Below, one piece after another: positions 45,131 to 54,562 of a DNA stretch of 64,000 bases. Below the pieces are notes generated by a model. The model worked only from the letters and a program-made list of their open reading frames with translations, was not told the origin of the DNA and did not search any database. Made by a program: the position numbers and the translations under genes. The stretch covers positions 1 to 64,000 of the forward strand of contig NZ_JADILO010000028.1 of assembly GCF_015278125.1 (NCBI RefSeq), read 5' to 3'. Numbering within the stretch: position 1 is the first letter of the stretch; each line of letters starts with the position of its first letter. The DNA comes from Vibrio fluminensis. Its GTDB lineage: Bacteria; Pseudomonadota; Gammaproteobacteria; Enterobacterales; Vibrionaceae.

Positions 45131-47623
45131 TTACTGATTGAACTGTCTTTTAGTTTTGGTGGTTGCAATATGATTAGCAGGATCATCCGGCCAAACGTGC
45201 TTAGGATAACGACCTTTCATCTCTTTTTTAACTTCTTGGTACGCTCCTGACCAAAAACTTGCAAGGTTACTGGTTCTTTGCAGAGGTCGCTGTGCGGGAG
45301 ATAGCAATTCGAGCACTACGGTTTTCTTACCTTGAGCAACCGTTGGTGAGCTGTGTTCACCAAACACCTCTTGCATGCGTACGGCCAACATAGGCTCTTG
45401 ACCGACTTGGTAAACAATCTTTTTCTGACTGCCAGTAGGCAATTGAAAATGCGTCGGCAACCATTCGTCAATCTCTTGATTAAGCGGCCAGCCGAGGTAA
45501 GCAGAAAGCGCTTGCGTTAAATTCACTTGTTGCAGCGCTTTAGCTGAATTGATGCCAACCAAATACGGTTCTAACCACAGCTCTAAATTCACCAGCAGTG
45601 ACTGTTCGTCAAATGCAGGCCAATCTCGCTCAGGCATCCATTCACAGCCACAACGAATACGCGCTAATAGCTCGTTAGCACTCTCTGTCCAATTCAACAC
45701 CTGCAAGCCTTGACGACGAACATAGTTCAATAACGCTTCGGTGATCTTTTCTGCCGCTGGAGCAGGCAATTCTTTGCTTTCAACCACAAGTCCCTGCCAG
45801 CAGAGACGCGCTTCAGACACCAGCTTGCCACGCTTATCATCCCAATCGGCGACTTCTGACTGAATAAACTTCTCTGGCATCGCACTGCGAAGCTGAGTGA
45901 TATCGAGCTCTATCGCTAAGTTGATTAGCGCCGACTCACCTTGGCTTCGCATCAAATCTATCGCCACAACATGGTCATCATCACCAAGTGGCTCATCATC
46001 ACGAAATTGAGCACCGTGACCATTGGCCAGCAAAAATCGATTTCCTTGCACGCGGCGCTGCGCCACTCGATCAGGGAAAGCGATTGCAAGTAGCATAGGG
46101 GCGAGTCGTTCATCCACTTGAGATAAGTTAAAGCTCAGCTTCAGTTTGTTTGCCAAACTTTGAGCGCGTGTGACCACGACTTTTTGCTTGCTGTGTTTAC
46201 TAGCTTGTAAACGTTGCACGCTATGAGAGAAATCGACTATGTTTCGCTCAGGCTCTTCCAATAAAGCGGCCAGTGCGAGCGCGGTGCTCTGCCAGTCATT
46301 GTCCGCAAGCGCATGAACTAGCATCGCGCCACTGCGAGGCTCGAGCCCCAGCTGCTGGACTTTCTTCCCTGCCGTGGTTAACTGATATTTTTCATCCATT
46401 AAACCAAGCGAACATAATAAACTTCGCGCCTGCGTAAGGGCGCTCACCGTTGGCACATCGAGCCATTTCAATTCGCTCGCTTCCGTGCACCCCCACTGCG
46501 CCAACTCCATTGCCAGAGGTGCAAGATCACTATGCAAAATTTCAGCGCTAGGCACATAAGGTTGCTGATTCAGTTGGCTTTCGCTGTAGAGACGTAAACA
46601 GATACCCGGCTCAATACGCCCAGCACGACCTGCTCGCTGCTCCGCGGATGACTGAGCAATTCGAACTTGCTCTAGCTTGGTAATCCCCGTTTTTAAATCA
46701 AACTTTGCCACCCGTTCTAAACCAGCATCGACCACTAAACGGATCCCTTCAATGGTCAATGAGGTTTCAGCAATATTGGTGGCTAACACCACTTTGCGTT
46801 TGCCTTGCGGTGCTGGCTGAATAGCAGCTTGCTGCTGACTAAAATTAAGCTGGCCATATAAAGGAGAGACTTCGACGTCGGCAGCAAGCCCAGATAACCG
46901 TTCTTGCACTTGTAGAATACTGGCAACGCCAGGCAAAAAGGCCAATAACGAGCCTGTCTCATTGTGCATTAAGGTTTGAATCTGTTTTACCATCGCATCC
47001 ACAAAGCGTTCATTGGCTTTCAACGGCTGATAACGAAACTCGACTGGAAAACTGCGTCCATGAGATTCAATATACTCAGCGTCTGGCATTAACTTCGCTA
47101 ATGCTTGTCGCTCAAGCGTTGCCGACATCACTACTAACTTAAGATCATCACGCAGCGCTTCTTGAATCTCCAAACATAGCGCCAAGCCCATATCCGCATG
47201 AATACTGCGTTCATGAAATTCATCAAAAATAATAAGATCAATACCGGATAGTTCAGGATCACTCTGAATCATGCGAGTCATAATTCCTTCGGTGACAATC
47301 TCCAGCTGAGTTTCATCACTGACCTTGGTTTCACCACGCACTCGATAGCCCACTCGCTGTCCAACTCGATCACCTAATTGCTCAGCTAAGTAACGCGCGA
47401 TATTGCGCGCAGCCAAGCGGCGTGGTTCCAGCATAATAATTTTGCCAGACACAATGCCATGCTTAAGCAGTTGCAGTGGAAAGTAAGTCGATTTACCAGC
47501 ACCCGGTGCTGCTTTAAGAATAAGTTGAGAAGCGCTACGCACACCGGAGAGAAGTGCCGGCATCACGGCTTCAATGGGCAATTGTGACAATGGGAGAGCC
47601 TTATGGTGTAATGTTGCAAACAT
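45131..47623 (-). CDS. hrpB: HrpB, DEAH-box ATP-dependent helicase
   Basis: 830-residue superfamily 2 helicase. Motif I APGAGKST (39-46), motif II DEFH in IIFDEFHERS, motif III SAT, and motif VI QRAGRAGR are all present, followed by HA2-like and HrpB C-terminal regions. Its cellular role is poorly known; it is commonly placed next to mrcB, as here. Start ATG 47623 lies 21 bases from the divergent sfsA start, so both promoters must overlap. Confidence 0.95.
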   Translation of the reverse strand: MFATLHHKALPLSQLPIEAVMPALLSGVRSASQLILKAAPGAGKSTYFPLQLLKHGIVSGKIIMLEPRRLAARNIARYLAEQLGDRVGQRVGYRVRGETKVSDETQLEIVTEGIMTRMIQSDPELSGIDLIIFDEFHERSIHADMGLALCLEIQEALRDDLKLVVMSATLERQALAKLMPDAEYIESHGRSFPVEFRYQPLKANERFVDAMVKQIQTLMHNETGSLLAFLPGVASILQVQERLSGLAADVEVSPLYGQLNFSQQQAAIQPAPQGKRKVVLATNIAETSLTIEGIRLVVDAGLERVAKFDLKTGITKLEQVRIAQSSAEQRAGRAGRIEPGICLRLYSESQLNQQPYVPSAEILHSDLAPLAMELAQWGCTEASELKWLDVPTVSALTQARSLLCSLGLMDEKYQLTTAGKKVQQLGLEPRSGAMLVHALADNDWQSTALALAALLEEPERNIVDFSHSVQRLQASKHSKQKVVVTRAQSLANKLKLSFNLSQVDERLAPMLLAIAFPDRVAQRRVQGNRFLLANGHGAQFRDDEPLGDDDHVVAIDLMRSQGESALINLAIELDITQLRSAMPEKFIQSEVADWDDKRGKLVSEARLCWQGLVVESKELPAPAAEKITEALLNYVRRQGLQVLNWTESANELLARIRCGCEWMPERDWPAFDEQSLLVNLELWLEPYLVGINSAKALQQVNLTQALSAYLGWPLNQEIDEWLPTHFQLPTGSQKKIVYQVGQEPMLAVRMQEVFGEHSSPTVAQGKKTVVLELLSPAQRPLQRTSNLASFWSGAYQEVKKEMKGRYPKHVWPDDPANHIATTKTKRQFNQ

Positions 47624-47644
47624 TGTACATAAAACCAGTCCTAA

Positions 47645-48364
47645 ATGAAGTTTGAACCTTGCCTACAATCAGCTACTTTAATTAAACGCTATAAACGTTT
47701 TTTAGCCGACATTCAGTTAGAAGACAAAAGTGAACGTACCATCCACTGCGCGAATACAGGCGCAATGACTGGATGTGCCGAACCGGGAAACACAATTTGG
47801 TTTTCGACCTCGGATAACCCAAAACGTAAATACCCAAACAGTTGGGAGTTGAGCGAAACCCAAGCTGGACACCGTATATGTATTAATACTGCACGAGCTA
47901 ACCAGCTGGCTGTAGAAGGCATAGAACAAGGCGTGATTGAGGAGTTAGCAGGCTATCAACATCTTCGCACCGAAGTGAAGTATGGTAATGAGAATAGCCG
48001 CATTGATGTCATGCTTAGCGACCCTAAGCGCTCAACCTGCTATATCGAGGTCAAAAGCGTAACGCTTTTGGATGAAAGCAAACCGGGTCAGGGATATTTT
48101 CCAGATGCAGTGACCACAAGAGGTCAAAAACATCTGCGTGAGCTAACAGAAATGGTCAAAAGTGGGAACCGTTCAGTACTTTTATTTATTGTTTTGCATT
48201 CAGGTATTGAAAAAGTTTCCCCGGCACACCATATAGACGCGGATTATTCACAATTACTGAAAATAGCAATTGAACAAGGAGTGGAAGTATTGTGCTACAA
48301 AGCCGATATTTCCCAACGTGAGATTAAGCTCGCAAAGGCTGTAGATTTCAGATATCTCGGCTGA
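47645..48364 (+). CDS. sfsA: SfsA, sugar fermentation stimulation protein homologue
   Basis: 239-residue protein of the SfsA family, a proposed DNA-binding nuclease-like fold. Recognisable segments are RYKRFLADIQLEDKSERTIHCANTGAMTGC near the N-terminus and SRIDVMLSDPKRSTCYIEVKSVTL (about 119-142), with a PD-(D/E)xK-like arrangement. The biochemical role is uncertain despite the name. It precedes dksA, a conserved gammaproteobacterial neighbourhood. No signal peptide. Confidence 0.92.
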   Translation: MKFEPCLQSATLIKRYKRFLADIQLEDKSERTIHCANTGAMTGCAEPGNTIWFSTSDNPKRKYPNSWELSETQAGHRICINTARANQLAVEGIEQGVIEELAGYQHLRTEVKYGNENSRIDVMLSDPKRSTCYIEVKSVTLLDESKPGQGYFPDAVTTRGQKHLRELTEMVKSGNRSVLLFIVLHSGIEKVSPAHHIDADYSQLLKIAIEQGVEVLCYKADISQREIKLAKAVDFRYLG

Positions 48365-48496
48365 AAAATGATGCAGTCTTCACATAGGCGTTAACTTTAC
48401 TCAACAGTATTTGCCTCCTAAAGTTCTTTTTGCTATAGATACCCGCCTTAAATTAGCTGCTCAAGCAGTTGACTAGGTGTTAGTAGGAGATGCTGC

Positions 48497-48943
48497 ATGC
48501 CAGAATCGAAGAAAAAAGCGCTAGGCATCCTAGCCATTGCAGGTGTTGAACCATATCAAGAAAAGCCAGGTGAAGAGTACATGTCACCTGAGCAAATGGA
48601 TCACTTTAGAAAGATTTTATCAGCTTGGCGCAACCAGCTACGCGAAGAAGTAGACCGTACTGTGCACCACATGCAAGATGAAGCGGCAAACTTCCCGGAT
48701 CCAGTTGACCGTGCTTCTCAGGAAGAAGAATTCAGCCTAGAACTGCGCAACCGTGACCGTGAACGTCGTCTAATCAAGAAAATCGAAAAAACATTAAACA
48801 AATTGGATGATGATGATTTCGGTTTTTGTGAGTCTTGCGGTGTTGAGATCGGCATTCGTCGCCTAGAAGCGCGTCCAACTGCCGATCTATGTATCGACTG
48901 TAAAACTCTTGCAGAGATCAAAGAGAGACAGATGCAAGGTTAA
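48497..48943 (+). CDS. dksA: DksA, RNA polymerase-binding transcription factor
   Basis: Acts with ppGpp in the stringent response by binding the RNA polymerase secondary channel. The 148 residues show the coiled coil with tip aspartates D68 and D71 (FPDPVDRASQEEEF) and a zinc site C111-x2-C114-x17-C132-x2-C135. RBS AGGAGATG precedes ATG 48497. It lies between sfsA and gluQ, the usual gammaproteobacterial order. Confidence 0.97.
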   Translation: MPESKKKALGILAIAGVEPYQEKPGEEYMSPEQMDHFRKILSAWRNQLREEVDRTVHHMQDEAANFPDPVDRASQEEEFSLELRNRDRERRLIKKIEKTLNKLDDDDFGFCESCGVEIGIRRLEARPTADLCIDCKTLAEIKERQMQG

Positions 48944-48963
48944 TTCTTTGCTGATGACTATTG

Positions 48964-48990
48964 AAAAGGGAGCGTATATGCTCCCTTTTT
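48964..48990 (+). terminator. Terminator between dksA and gluQ
   Basis: AAAAGGGAGC (48964-48973) and GCTCCCTTTTT (48980-48990) form a 10-bp stem with a 6-base loop ending in T5. It lies 20 bases after the dksA stop, and gluQ starts 35 bases on, so read-through is possible. Confidence 0.88.
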
Positions 48991-49025
48991 GGTTTCCTTA
49001 ATTCCACTTTACCCTCGGTTCAACT

Positions 49026-49913
49026 ATGTACATCGGTCGTTTCGCTCCTTCACCTTCCGGTCCTTTACACTTTGGCTCTCTTATTGCCGCCTTGGGCAGT
49101 TATTTTCAAGCTAAGGCGAATCAAGGCCAATGGCTCGTTCGCATTGAAGATATTGACCCTCCGCGAGAAATGGAAGGCGCTGCCGATTTAATTCTGCGTA
49201 CCTTAGAAGCGTATCAACTCGAGTGGGATGGTGAAGTGGTCTATCAAAGCCAGCGCCATCATCTCTACCAACAGCAAATTGATGCTTGGCTGGCGTCAGG
49301 ACAAGCTTATTACTGTCAATGCACGCGTAAAGAGATCAAAGAAAGCGGTGGTTACTACTTAGGCACTTGTCGAGAAAAACAGCTTACTAATGACAACCCA
49401 AGCGCGACTCGGCTGCGTATGACAGAACCGGTCTACGAATTTATCGATCAAAAGCATGGGTTGTTAAAAATACCTCAAGCGCTGGCTGATGAAGATTTTA
49501 TTATCAAACGTCGGGACGGCTTATTCGCTTATAACCTTGCAGTAGTATTAGACGATATCGACCAAGGTGTCACCGAAGTGGTCCGCGGTGCCGATCTCAT
49601 TGAGCCGACAGGGCGTCAAATCAGTTTATACAAAATGATGGGTAAACAACCCATTAGCTACTTGCACCTCCCTTTAGCCATGGGAGACAACGGGCAGAAG
49701 CTCTCAAAGCAAAACCACGCTCCGACGATAGATAATCTCAACCCTAAACCTGCACTTTTAGAAGCGATGCATTTCTTAGGTTTTAAACTCAATCGTGATA
49801 TTGAAGCGGCAAATTTGGCCGAAATCATCCATTGGGGCGTACAAAATTGGCAAATTTGCCAGCTACCAAACACTACCGAGATCACACCGAGATTCTCAAA
49901 ACGCGCTCGGTAA
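49026..49913 (+). CDS. gluQ: GluQ, glutamyl-Q tRNA(Asp) synthetase
   Basis: Attaches glutamate to queuosine of tRNA-Asp. The 295 residues are a GluRS catalytic core without the anticodon-binding domain. Visible are the HIGH-type signature FAPSPSGPLHFGSL, the zinc-type cysteines in YCQCTRKEIKESGGYYLGTC and the KMSKS-type KLSKQN. dksA-gluQ linkage is common in this class and supports the name over true GluRS, which is about 470 residues. Confidence 0.95.
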   Translation: MYIGRFAPSPSGPLHFGSLIAALGSYFQAKANQGQWLVRIEDIDPPREMEGAADLILRTLEAYQLEWDGEVVYQSQRHHLYQQQIDAWLASGQAYYCQCTRKEIKESGGYYLGTCREKQLTNDNPSATRLRMTEPVYEFIDQKHGLLKIPQALADEDFIIKRRDGLFAYNLAVVLDDIDQGVTEVVRGADLIEPTGRQISLYKMMGKQPISYLHLPLAMGDNGQKLSKQNHAPTIDNLNPKPALLEAMHFLGFKLNRDIEAANLAEIIHWGVQNWQICQLPNTTEITPRFSKRAR

Positions 49914-50000
49914 GCTATCATTAGCCGCAAATTCGCCCTAAGGCCTCAGAATTTAGATGGAAGCATAGCTGGTTTAACCACCGCATTTTGCTAAAAGCAC

Positions 50001-51374
50001 ATGAATAGAAACGACAATACACCAAGCGAGCTAATTAGCTTTCCGGAGCTTTCGCTCAACATTCTAACTCGCCAAGAGCACAATATTTCGCGTAAACAGA
50101 TCAGCGATAATGCGCTGAAGGTCCTTTACCGACTTCATGGTGCAGGCTTCGATGCCTATCTGGTAGGAGGCGGTGTACGCGATCTATTGCTAGGGCAAAA
50201 CCCGAAAGATTTTGATATTGCGACTAACGCAACCCCAGAGCAGATTCGTCAGCTTTTTAAAAACTGTCGTCTAATTGGTCGTCGCTTCCGCTTAGCGCAC
50301 ATTATGTTTGGCCGCGATATCATCGAAGTGGCAACCTTCCGTGGTCATCACCAAGAGCCAAACAAAAACGTCTCTCAGCAATCGAAAGAAGGCATGCTGC
50401 TGCGTGATAACGTGTATGGCACGATTGATGAAGACGCGGAACGCCGTGATTTCACAATCAATGCGATGTACTACAACATCGGCAACTATGCGATTCACGA
50501 TTACGCTGGCGGCGTTGAAGACCTTGAAGATAAGTTGATTCGTCTAATTGGCGATCCTGAGACTCGCTATCGCGAAGATCCTGTACGCATGCTGCGTGCG
50601 ATTCGCTTTGCCGTCAAACTCGACTTTGATATCGAAGAAGACACCGCAGCACCAATTGAAGAGCTTTCTCATCTATTGAAAGAAATCCCTGCTGCGCGTC
50701 TGTACGAAGAATCACTAAAGATGCTACAAAGTGGCTATGGATTAGAAACTTACCATTTAATGCGTGAGTATAATCTCTTCCAACAGCTATTCCCGTCAGT
50801 CTCTGAGTTTTTCACTGACAGCTACGACTCAAAAGCGGAGCAGATGTTGGATCTTGTTTTGGATTCAACCGATCAGCGCGTTGAAGAAGGTAAACGTATT
50901 AACCCTGCGTTTATGTTCGCTGCAATGCTTTGGTATCCGCTACAAGCGAAAGCGGATGAGTTAATGGAATCTCGCAATCTATGTCATTACGATGCGGTAA
51001 TGGAAGCGAGCAACGACATTCTTGATGATCAAGTGCGTACCATTGCTATTCCACGTCGCCACACAGCAACTATTCGCGAGATTTGGCAACTTCAAATGCG
51101 CCTACCTCGTCGTAATGGCAAACGCGCATTCCGTTTGATGGAGCTGAATAAGTTCCGTGCTGGTTTCGATTTCCTTGAAATGCGTGGTGAGATTGAAGGT
51201 GATGAGACGGAGCTATTGGCTAAATGGTGGCACACTTTCCAAAATGCGGGCCGCAACATGCGCCAAGCGATGGTTAATGATTTAGATGATGCGGCACCAA
51301 GCCGTCCAAATTCTCGTCGTCGCAAGCCAAATAATAAAAAGCGCAATTTCCGTAAGAGTAAAAGCGAATCATGA
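50001..51374 (+). CDS. pcnB: PcnB, poly(A) polymerase I
   Basis: Adds poly(A) tails that promote RNA decay. The 457 residues have the nucleotidyltransferase signature VGGGVRDLLLGQNPKDFDIATNA with metal aspartates D70 and D72, then the head and RNA-binding domains, and a strongly basic tail (SRPNSRRRKPNNKKRNFRKSKS). The tail distinguishes PcnB from CCA-adding enzyme. ATG 50001 is used. It overlaps folK by four bases. Confidence 0.95.
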   Translation: MNRNDNTPSELISFPELSLNILTRQEHNISRKQISDNALKVLYRLHGAGFDAYLVGGGVRDLLLGQNPKDFDIATNATPEQIRQLFKNCRLIGRRFRLAHIMFGRDIIEVATFRGHHQEPNKNVSQQSKEGMLLRDNVYGTIDEDAERRDFTINAMYYNIGNYAIHDYAGGVEDLEDKLIRLIGDPETRYREDPVRMLRAIRFAVKLDFDIEEDTAAPIEELSHLLKEIPAARLYEESLKMLQSGYGLETYHLMREYNLFQQLFPSVSEFFTDSYDSKAEQMLDLVLDSTDQRVEEGKRINPAFMFAAMLWYPLQAKADELMESRNLCHYDAVMEASNDILDDQVRTIAIPRRHTATIREIWQLQMRLPRRNGKRAFRLMELNKFRAGFDFLEMRGEIEGDETELLAKWWHTFQNAGRNMRQAMVNDLDDAAPSRPNSRRRKPNNKKRNFRKSKSES

Positions 51375-51856
51375 TTACTGCCTACATTGCTGTCGGCAGC
51401 AATCTAGCTGATCCCGTTACTCAAGCGAATGCTGCCATTGACGCATTAAAGTTGCTACCGAGCTCTGAGTTTATGCAAGCGTCTCAGCTGTACAGTAGTA
51501 CACCGATGGGACCACAAGATCAGCCGGACTACATTAATGCGGTCGTGGCGATCAAAACCGAATTAACGCCACTTGAACTGCTGGATTGCACTCAAGCCAT
51601 TGAGCTAGAGCAAGGGCGTGTCCGTAAAGATGAGCGATGGGGCCCAAGAACCCTTGACTTAGATATTATTCTTTACGGCAATGAAGTGATCGATTCCGAG
51701 CGTTTAACGGTCCCACATTACGGGATGCGTGAAAGAGAATTTGTTCTCTATCCGCTGGCGGAAATCGCACCTAATTTAACTCTCCCTGATGGGACTGAGC
51801 TTACGCAGTTACTTAACCAAGTCGATCGCAATGGGCTCAGCGTGTGGCAGTCATAG
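51371..51856 (+). CDS. folK: FolK, HPPK (6-hydroxymethyl-7,8-dihydropterin pyrophosphokinase)
   Basis: Folate-pathway enzyme that transfers pyrophosphate to the pterin. The 161 residues contain IAVGSNLADP at the start and the HPPK signature DERWGPRTLDLDIILYG (about 88-104). The ATG lies within the last bases of pcnB (ATGA overlap), indicating coupled translation. panB follows after 23 bases, so pcnB-folK-panB-panC may be one unit. Confidence 0.96.
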   Translation: MITAYIAVGSNLADPVTQANAAIDALKLLPSSEFMQASQLYSSTPMGPQDQPDYINAVVAIKTELTPLELLDCTQAIELEQGRVRKDERWGPRTLDLDIILYGNEVIDSERLTVPHYGMREREFVLYPLAEIAPNLTLPDGTELTQLLNQVDRNGLSVWQS

Positions 51857-51879
51857 CCAGATCCTAGTAAGGAAAAAAA

Positions 51880-52674
51880 ATGAAAAAAATTACCATCAAC
51901 GACCTAATGAAGTGGAAACAAGAAGGTCGTAAATTCGCTTCTTCTACTGCGTACGATGCAAGCTTTGCACAACTTTTTGAGCAACAAGAAATGCCGGTAC
52001 TACTTGTTGGTGACTCGCTAGGCATGGTTTTGCAAGGCGAATCAAGCACGCTACCAGTAACCGTTGACGAAATCGCTTACCACACGCGCTGCGTGCGCGC
52101 AGGCAGCCCAAACTGTCTACTTATGGCTGACATGCCATTTATGAGCTACGCAACGCCTGAGCAAGCTTGTGAGAACGCAGGCAAGCTAATGCGCGCGGGT
52201 GCGAACATGGTAAAAATCGAAGGTGGCGACTGGCTAGTTGACACTGTGAAAATGCTCACCGAGCGTGCAGTACCTGTTTGTGCACACTTAGGCCTAACAC
52301 CTCAGTCGGTTAACATTTTCGGTGGTTTCAAAGTTCAAGGTCGCGAGCAAGATAAAGCGGATCGTATGGTTCGTGACGCACTCGCTCTACAAGAAGCGGG
52401 CGCACAGATCGTATTGCTAGAGTGTGTACCAGCTGATCTTGCCGCGCGCATTACTGAAGTATTGGATGTGCCTGTTATTGGTATCGGTACGGGTAATGTG
52501 ACTGATGGTCAAATCCTAGTAATGCACGATATGTTCGGTATTGCGGCGAACTACATGCCAAAATTCTCGAAAAATTTCCTTGCTGAAACGGGCGATATGC
52601 GCACAGCAGTGACTAAATACATTCAAGATGTGGAAACTGGCGCCTTCCCTGACGAAGCTCATACGATTGCCTAG
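51880..52674 (+). CDS. panB: PanB, ketopantoate hydroxymethyltransferase
   Basis: First step of pantothenate synthesis, making ketopantoate from 2-oxoisovalerate. The 264 residues show the TIM-barrel family segments VGDSLGMVLQGESSTLPVT, MADMPFMSY and the catalytic-glutamate region LECVPADLAARITE. RBS AAGGAAAA lies before ATG 51880. It is five bases from the panC ribosome site. Confidence 0.97.
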   Translation: MKKITINDLMKWKQEGRKFASSTAYDASFAQLFEQQEMPVLLVGDSLGMVLQGESSTLPVTVDEIAYHTRCVRAGSPNCLLMADMPFMSYATPEQACENAGKLMRAGANMVKIEGGDWLVDTVKMLTERAVPVCAHLGLTPQSVNIFGGFKVQGREQDKADRMVRDALALQEAGAQIVLLECVPADLAARITEVLDVPVIGIGTGNVTDGQILVMHDMFGIAANYMPKFSKNFLAETGDMRTAVTKYIQDVETGAFPDEAHTIA

Positions 52675-52685
52675 AGGAGTTGAGC

Positions 52686-53567
52686 ATGCAAACATTTACT
52701 GATATTTCAGCTCTCCGTGAGCAGATCAAACAGTACAAGCGCGACGGACGCAAAGTTGCTTTCGTACCAACTATGGGTAACCTTCATGAAGGTCACCTAA
52801 CTTTAGTGCGTAAAGCTCGTGAACACGCGGATATCGTGGTGGTCAGCATCTTTGTTAACCCAATGCAGTTTGAACGTGCCGACGACCTAAATAACTACCC
52901 TCGTACTCTTGAAGATGATCTAAGCAAACTCAATGGCGAAGGTGTAGAGCTAGTCTTCACTCCAACTCCAGAAGTTATTTATCCTGAAGGTCTAGACAAG
53001 CAAACTTTTGTCGAAGTCCCAGGACTTTCAAGCATGCTTGAAGGTGCTTCGCGTCCTGGTCACTTCCGTGGTGTTTCGACCATAGTGACTAAGCTATTCA
53101 ACATCGTACAGCCTGAAGTGGCATGCTTTGGTGAGAAAGACTTCCAACAGCTAGCAATCATCCGCAAGATGGTGGAAGACATGGCGATGGACATCGAAAT
53201 CATTGGCGTACCGACAGTACGTGAAATGGATGGTCTTGCGATGAGCTCTCGCAACGGTTTATTGACTCTTGATGAGCGCCAACGTGCCCCAGTTTTAGCA
53301 CGCACTATGCGTTGGATTAGCAGTACTATCCGCGGCGGTCGCGATGATTACGCATCTATCATTGAAGATGCGAGCGATCAGCTACGAGCAGCGGGCTTAC
53401 AGCCAGATGAGATCTTTATTCGTGATGCGCGCACGCTACAAACCATTACCGCAGAAACGACACAAGCAGTGATCTTGATGTCGGCTTTCCTAGGTAAAGC
53501 ACGTCTTATCGACAACCAAACCGTTGATATGACGACAGAGGCTGCAGAAGAAAGCTCGGAAGGTTAA
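52686..53567 (+). CDS. panC: PanC, pantothenate synthetase
   Basis: Condenses pantoate with beta-alanine using ATP. The 293 residues have the nucleotidyltransferase HxGH motif VPTMGNLHEGHLTLV and the KMSKS-like AMSSRNGLL. AGGAG (52675-52679) sits six bases before ATG 52686, so this start is preferred to the in-frame TTG 52680. A strong terminator follows 40 bases after the stop. Confidence 0.96.
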   Translation: MQTFTDISALREQIKQYKRDGRKVAFVPTMGNLHEGHLTLVRKAREHADIVVVSIFVNPMQFERADDLNNYPRTLEDDLSKLNGEGVELVFTPTPEVIYPEGLDKQTFVEVPGLSSMLEGASRPGHFRGVSTIVTKLFNIVQPEVACFGEKDFQQLAIIRKMVEDMAMDIEIIGVPTVREMDGLAMSSRNGLLTLDERQRAPVLARTMRWISSTIRGGRDDYASIIEDASDQLRAAGLQPDEIFIRDARTLQTITAETTQAVILMSAFLGKARLIDNQTVDMTTEAAEESSEG

Positions 53568-53607
53568 GAGCGAAAAACGAGCGTTTAGAGCGCTTCGCTT
53601 AGAGAAC

Positions 53608-53639
53608 AAAAAAGGTTGGCAGATGCCAACCTTTTTTTT
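53608..53639. terminator. Terminator of panB-panC
   Basis: GGTTGGC (53614-53620) and GCCAACC (53625-53631) with a 4-base loop, flanked by A6 and T8 runs that extend the stem. Confidence 0.92.
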
Positions 53640-53642
53640 CGA

Positions 53643-53782
53643 GAACGCTTCGCTACGGATAACGGATAACGGATAACGGATAAGATATTACTCTCACCTT
53701 CCGTCGTAAAACAAACTTGCTCAACGCTGCGTAAGCGCAGCGTTCCGTAACGAAGTGTTCCCACATCCGTAGCGCAGCGTTC
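53643..53782. repeat. REP-like inverted repeat cluster with a heptamer tandem array
   Basis: The ends form an 18-base inverted repeat with one mismatch (53643-53660 and 53765-53782). Inside are four tandem copies of CGGATAA (53656-53683) and a perfect 9-bp palindrome AACGCTGCG-TAAG-CGCAGCGTT (53723-53744). The core AACGCTGCG or its complement therefore occurs three times in changing orientation. It lies between the panC terminator and the yadH stop codon and looks like a dispersed palindromic element; whether it is repeated elsewhere cannot be seen here. Confidence 0.7.
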
Positions 53783-53791
53783 CGCAACCCG

Positions 53792-54562
53792 CTACGAACG
53801 TAATCCTATCCCTTTGGTCACCAAATAGTGAGCAACCCCATACAGTGCCACAATAAATACCATCGGTACGGCAAATGACATACCGATGCCCACATCGGAA
53901 ACCCCTAAGAAGCCATAACGGAAAGCATTGACCATATAGACGATTGGGTTGATTTTCGATACACCTTGCCAAAACTCTGGTAGCAAGCTGATCGAGTAGA
54001 ACACCCCGCCTAGGTAAGTCAGTGGTGTTAAAACAAAGGTGGGAATAATCGAAATATCATCAAACGTGCGCGCAAACACCGCATTGATTAAACCGCCCAG
54101 CGAGAACACCACTGAAGTCATAAACACCGTGGCAATGATGATTCCCCAATGCTCAACTTGCAGGTCAACAAACAGCAACGAAACGAAAGTGACGATGGTA
54201 CCAACCAGTAAGCCACGTACGACGCCGCCCATAACAAAACCTAAAATGATGACGTAGTTAGGCACTGGCGCGACCAATAGCTCTTCGATATTACGCTGGA
54301 ACTTAGAGCTAAAAAATGACGAAGCGACGTTTGAATATGAGTTGGTGATCACCGACATCATGATCAAGCCCGGCACAATATATTCCATGTAGCTAAAGCC
54401 ATTCATTTCACCAATTCGCGAGCCAATTAAGCTACCGAAAATAATGAAGTAGAGCGTCATGGTGATCGCGGGCGGAACTAGAGTTTGCACCCAAATACGA
54501 GTAAAGCGATTGACCTCTTTGGTCAATAGGCTGCAAAAGGCGGTCCAATATAGTTGATACAT
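53792..54562 (-). CDS. yadH: ABC-2 type transporter permease (YadH family)
   Basis: 256-residue inner-membrane exporter subunit with six hydrophobic segments and the ABC-2 signature region FARTFDDISIIPTFVLTPLTYLGGVFYSISLLPEFWQ (about 165-201). Pairs with the ATPase whose gene ends one base into it (TAATG overlap). The E. coli homologue yadGH lies near the pan genes too. The substrate is unknown. Its 3' end borders the repeat cluster. Confidence 0.92.
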   Translation of the reverse strand: MYQLYWTAFCSLLTKEVNRFTRIWVQTLVPPAITMTLYFIIFGSLIGSRIGEMNGFSYMEYIVPGLIMMSVITNSYSNVASSFFSSKFQRNIEELLVAPVPNYVIILGFVMGGVVRGLLVGTIVTFVSLLFVDLQVEHWGIIIATVFMTSVVFSLGGLINAVFARTFDDISIIPTFVLTPLTYLGGVFYSISLLPEFWQGVSKINPIVYMVNAFRYGFLGVSDVGIGMSFAVPMVFIVALYGVAHYLVTKGIGLRS

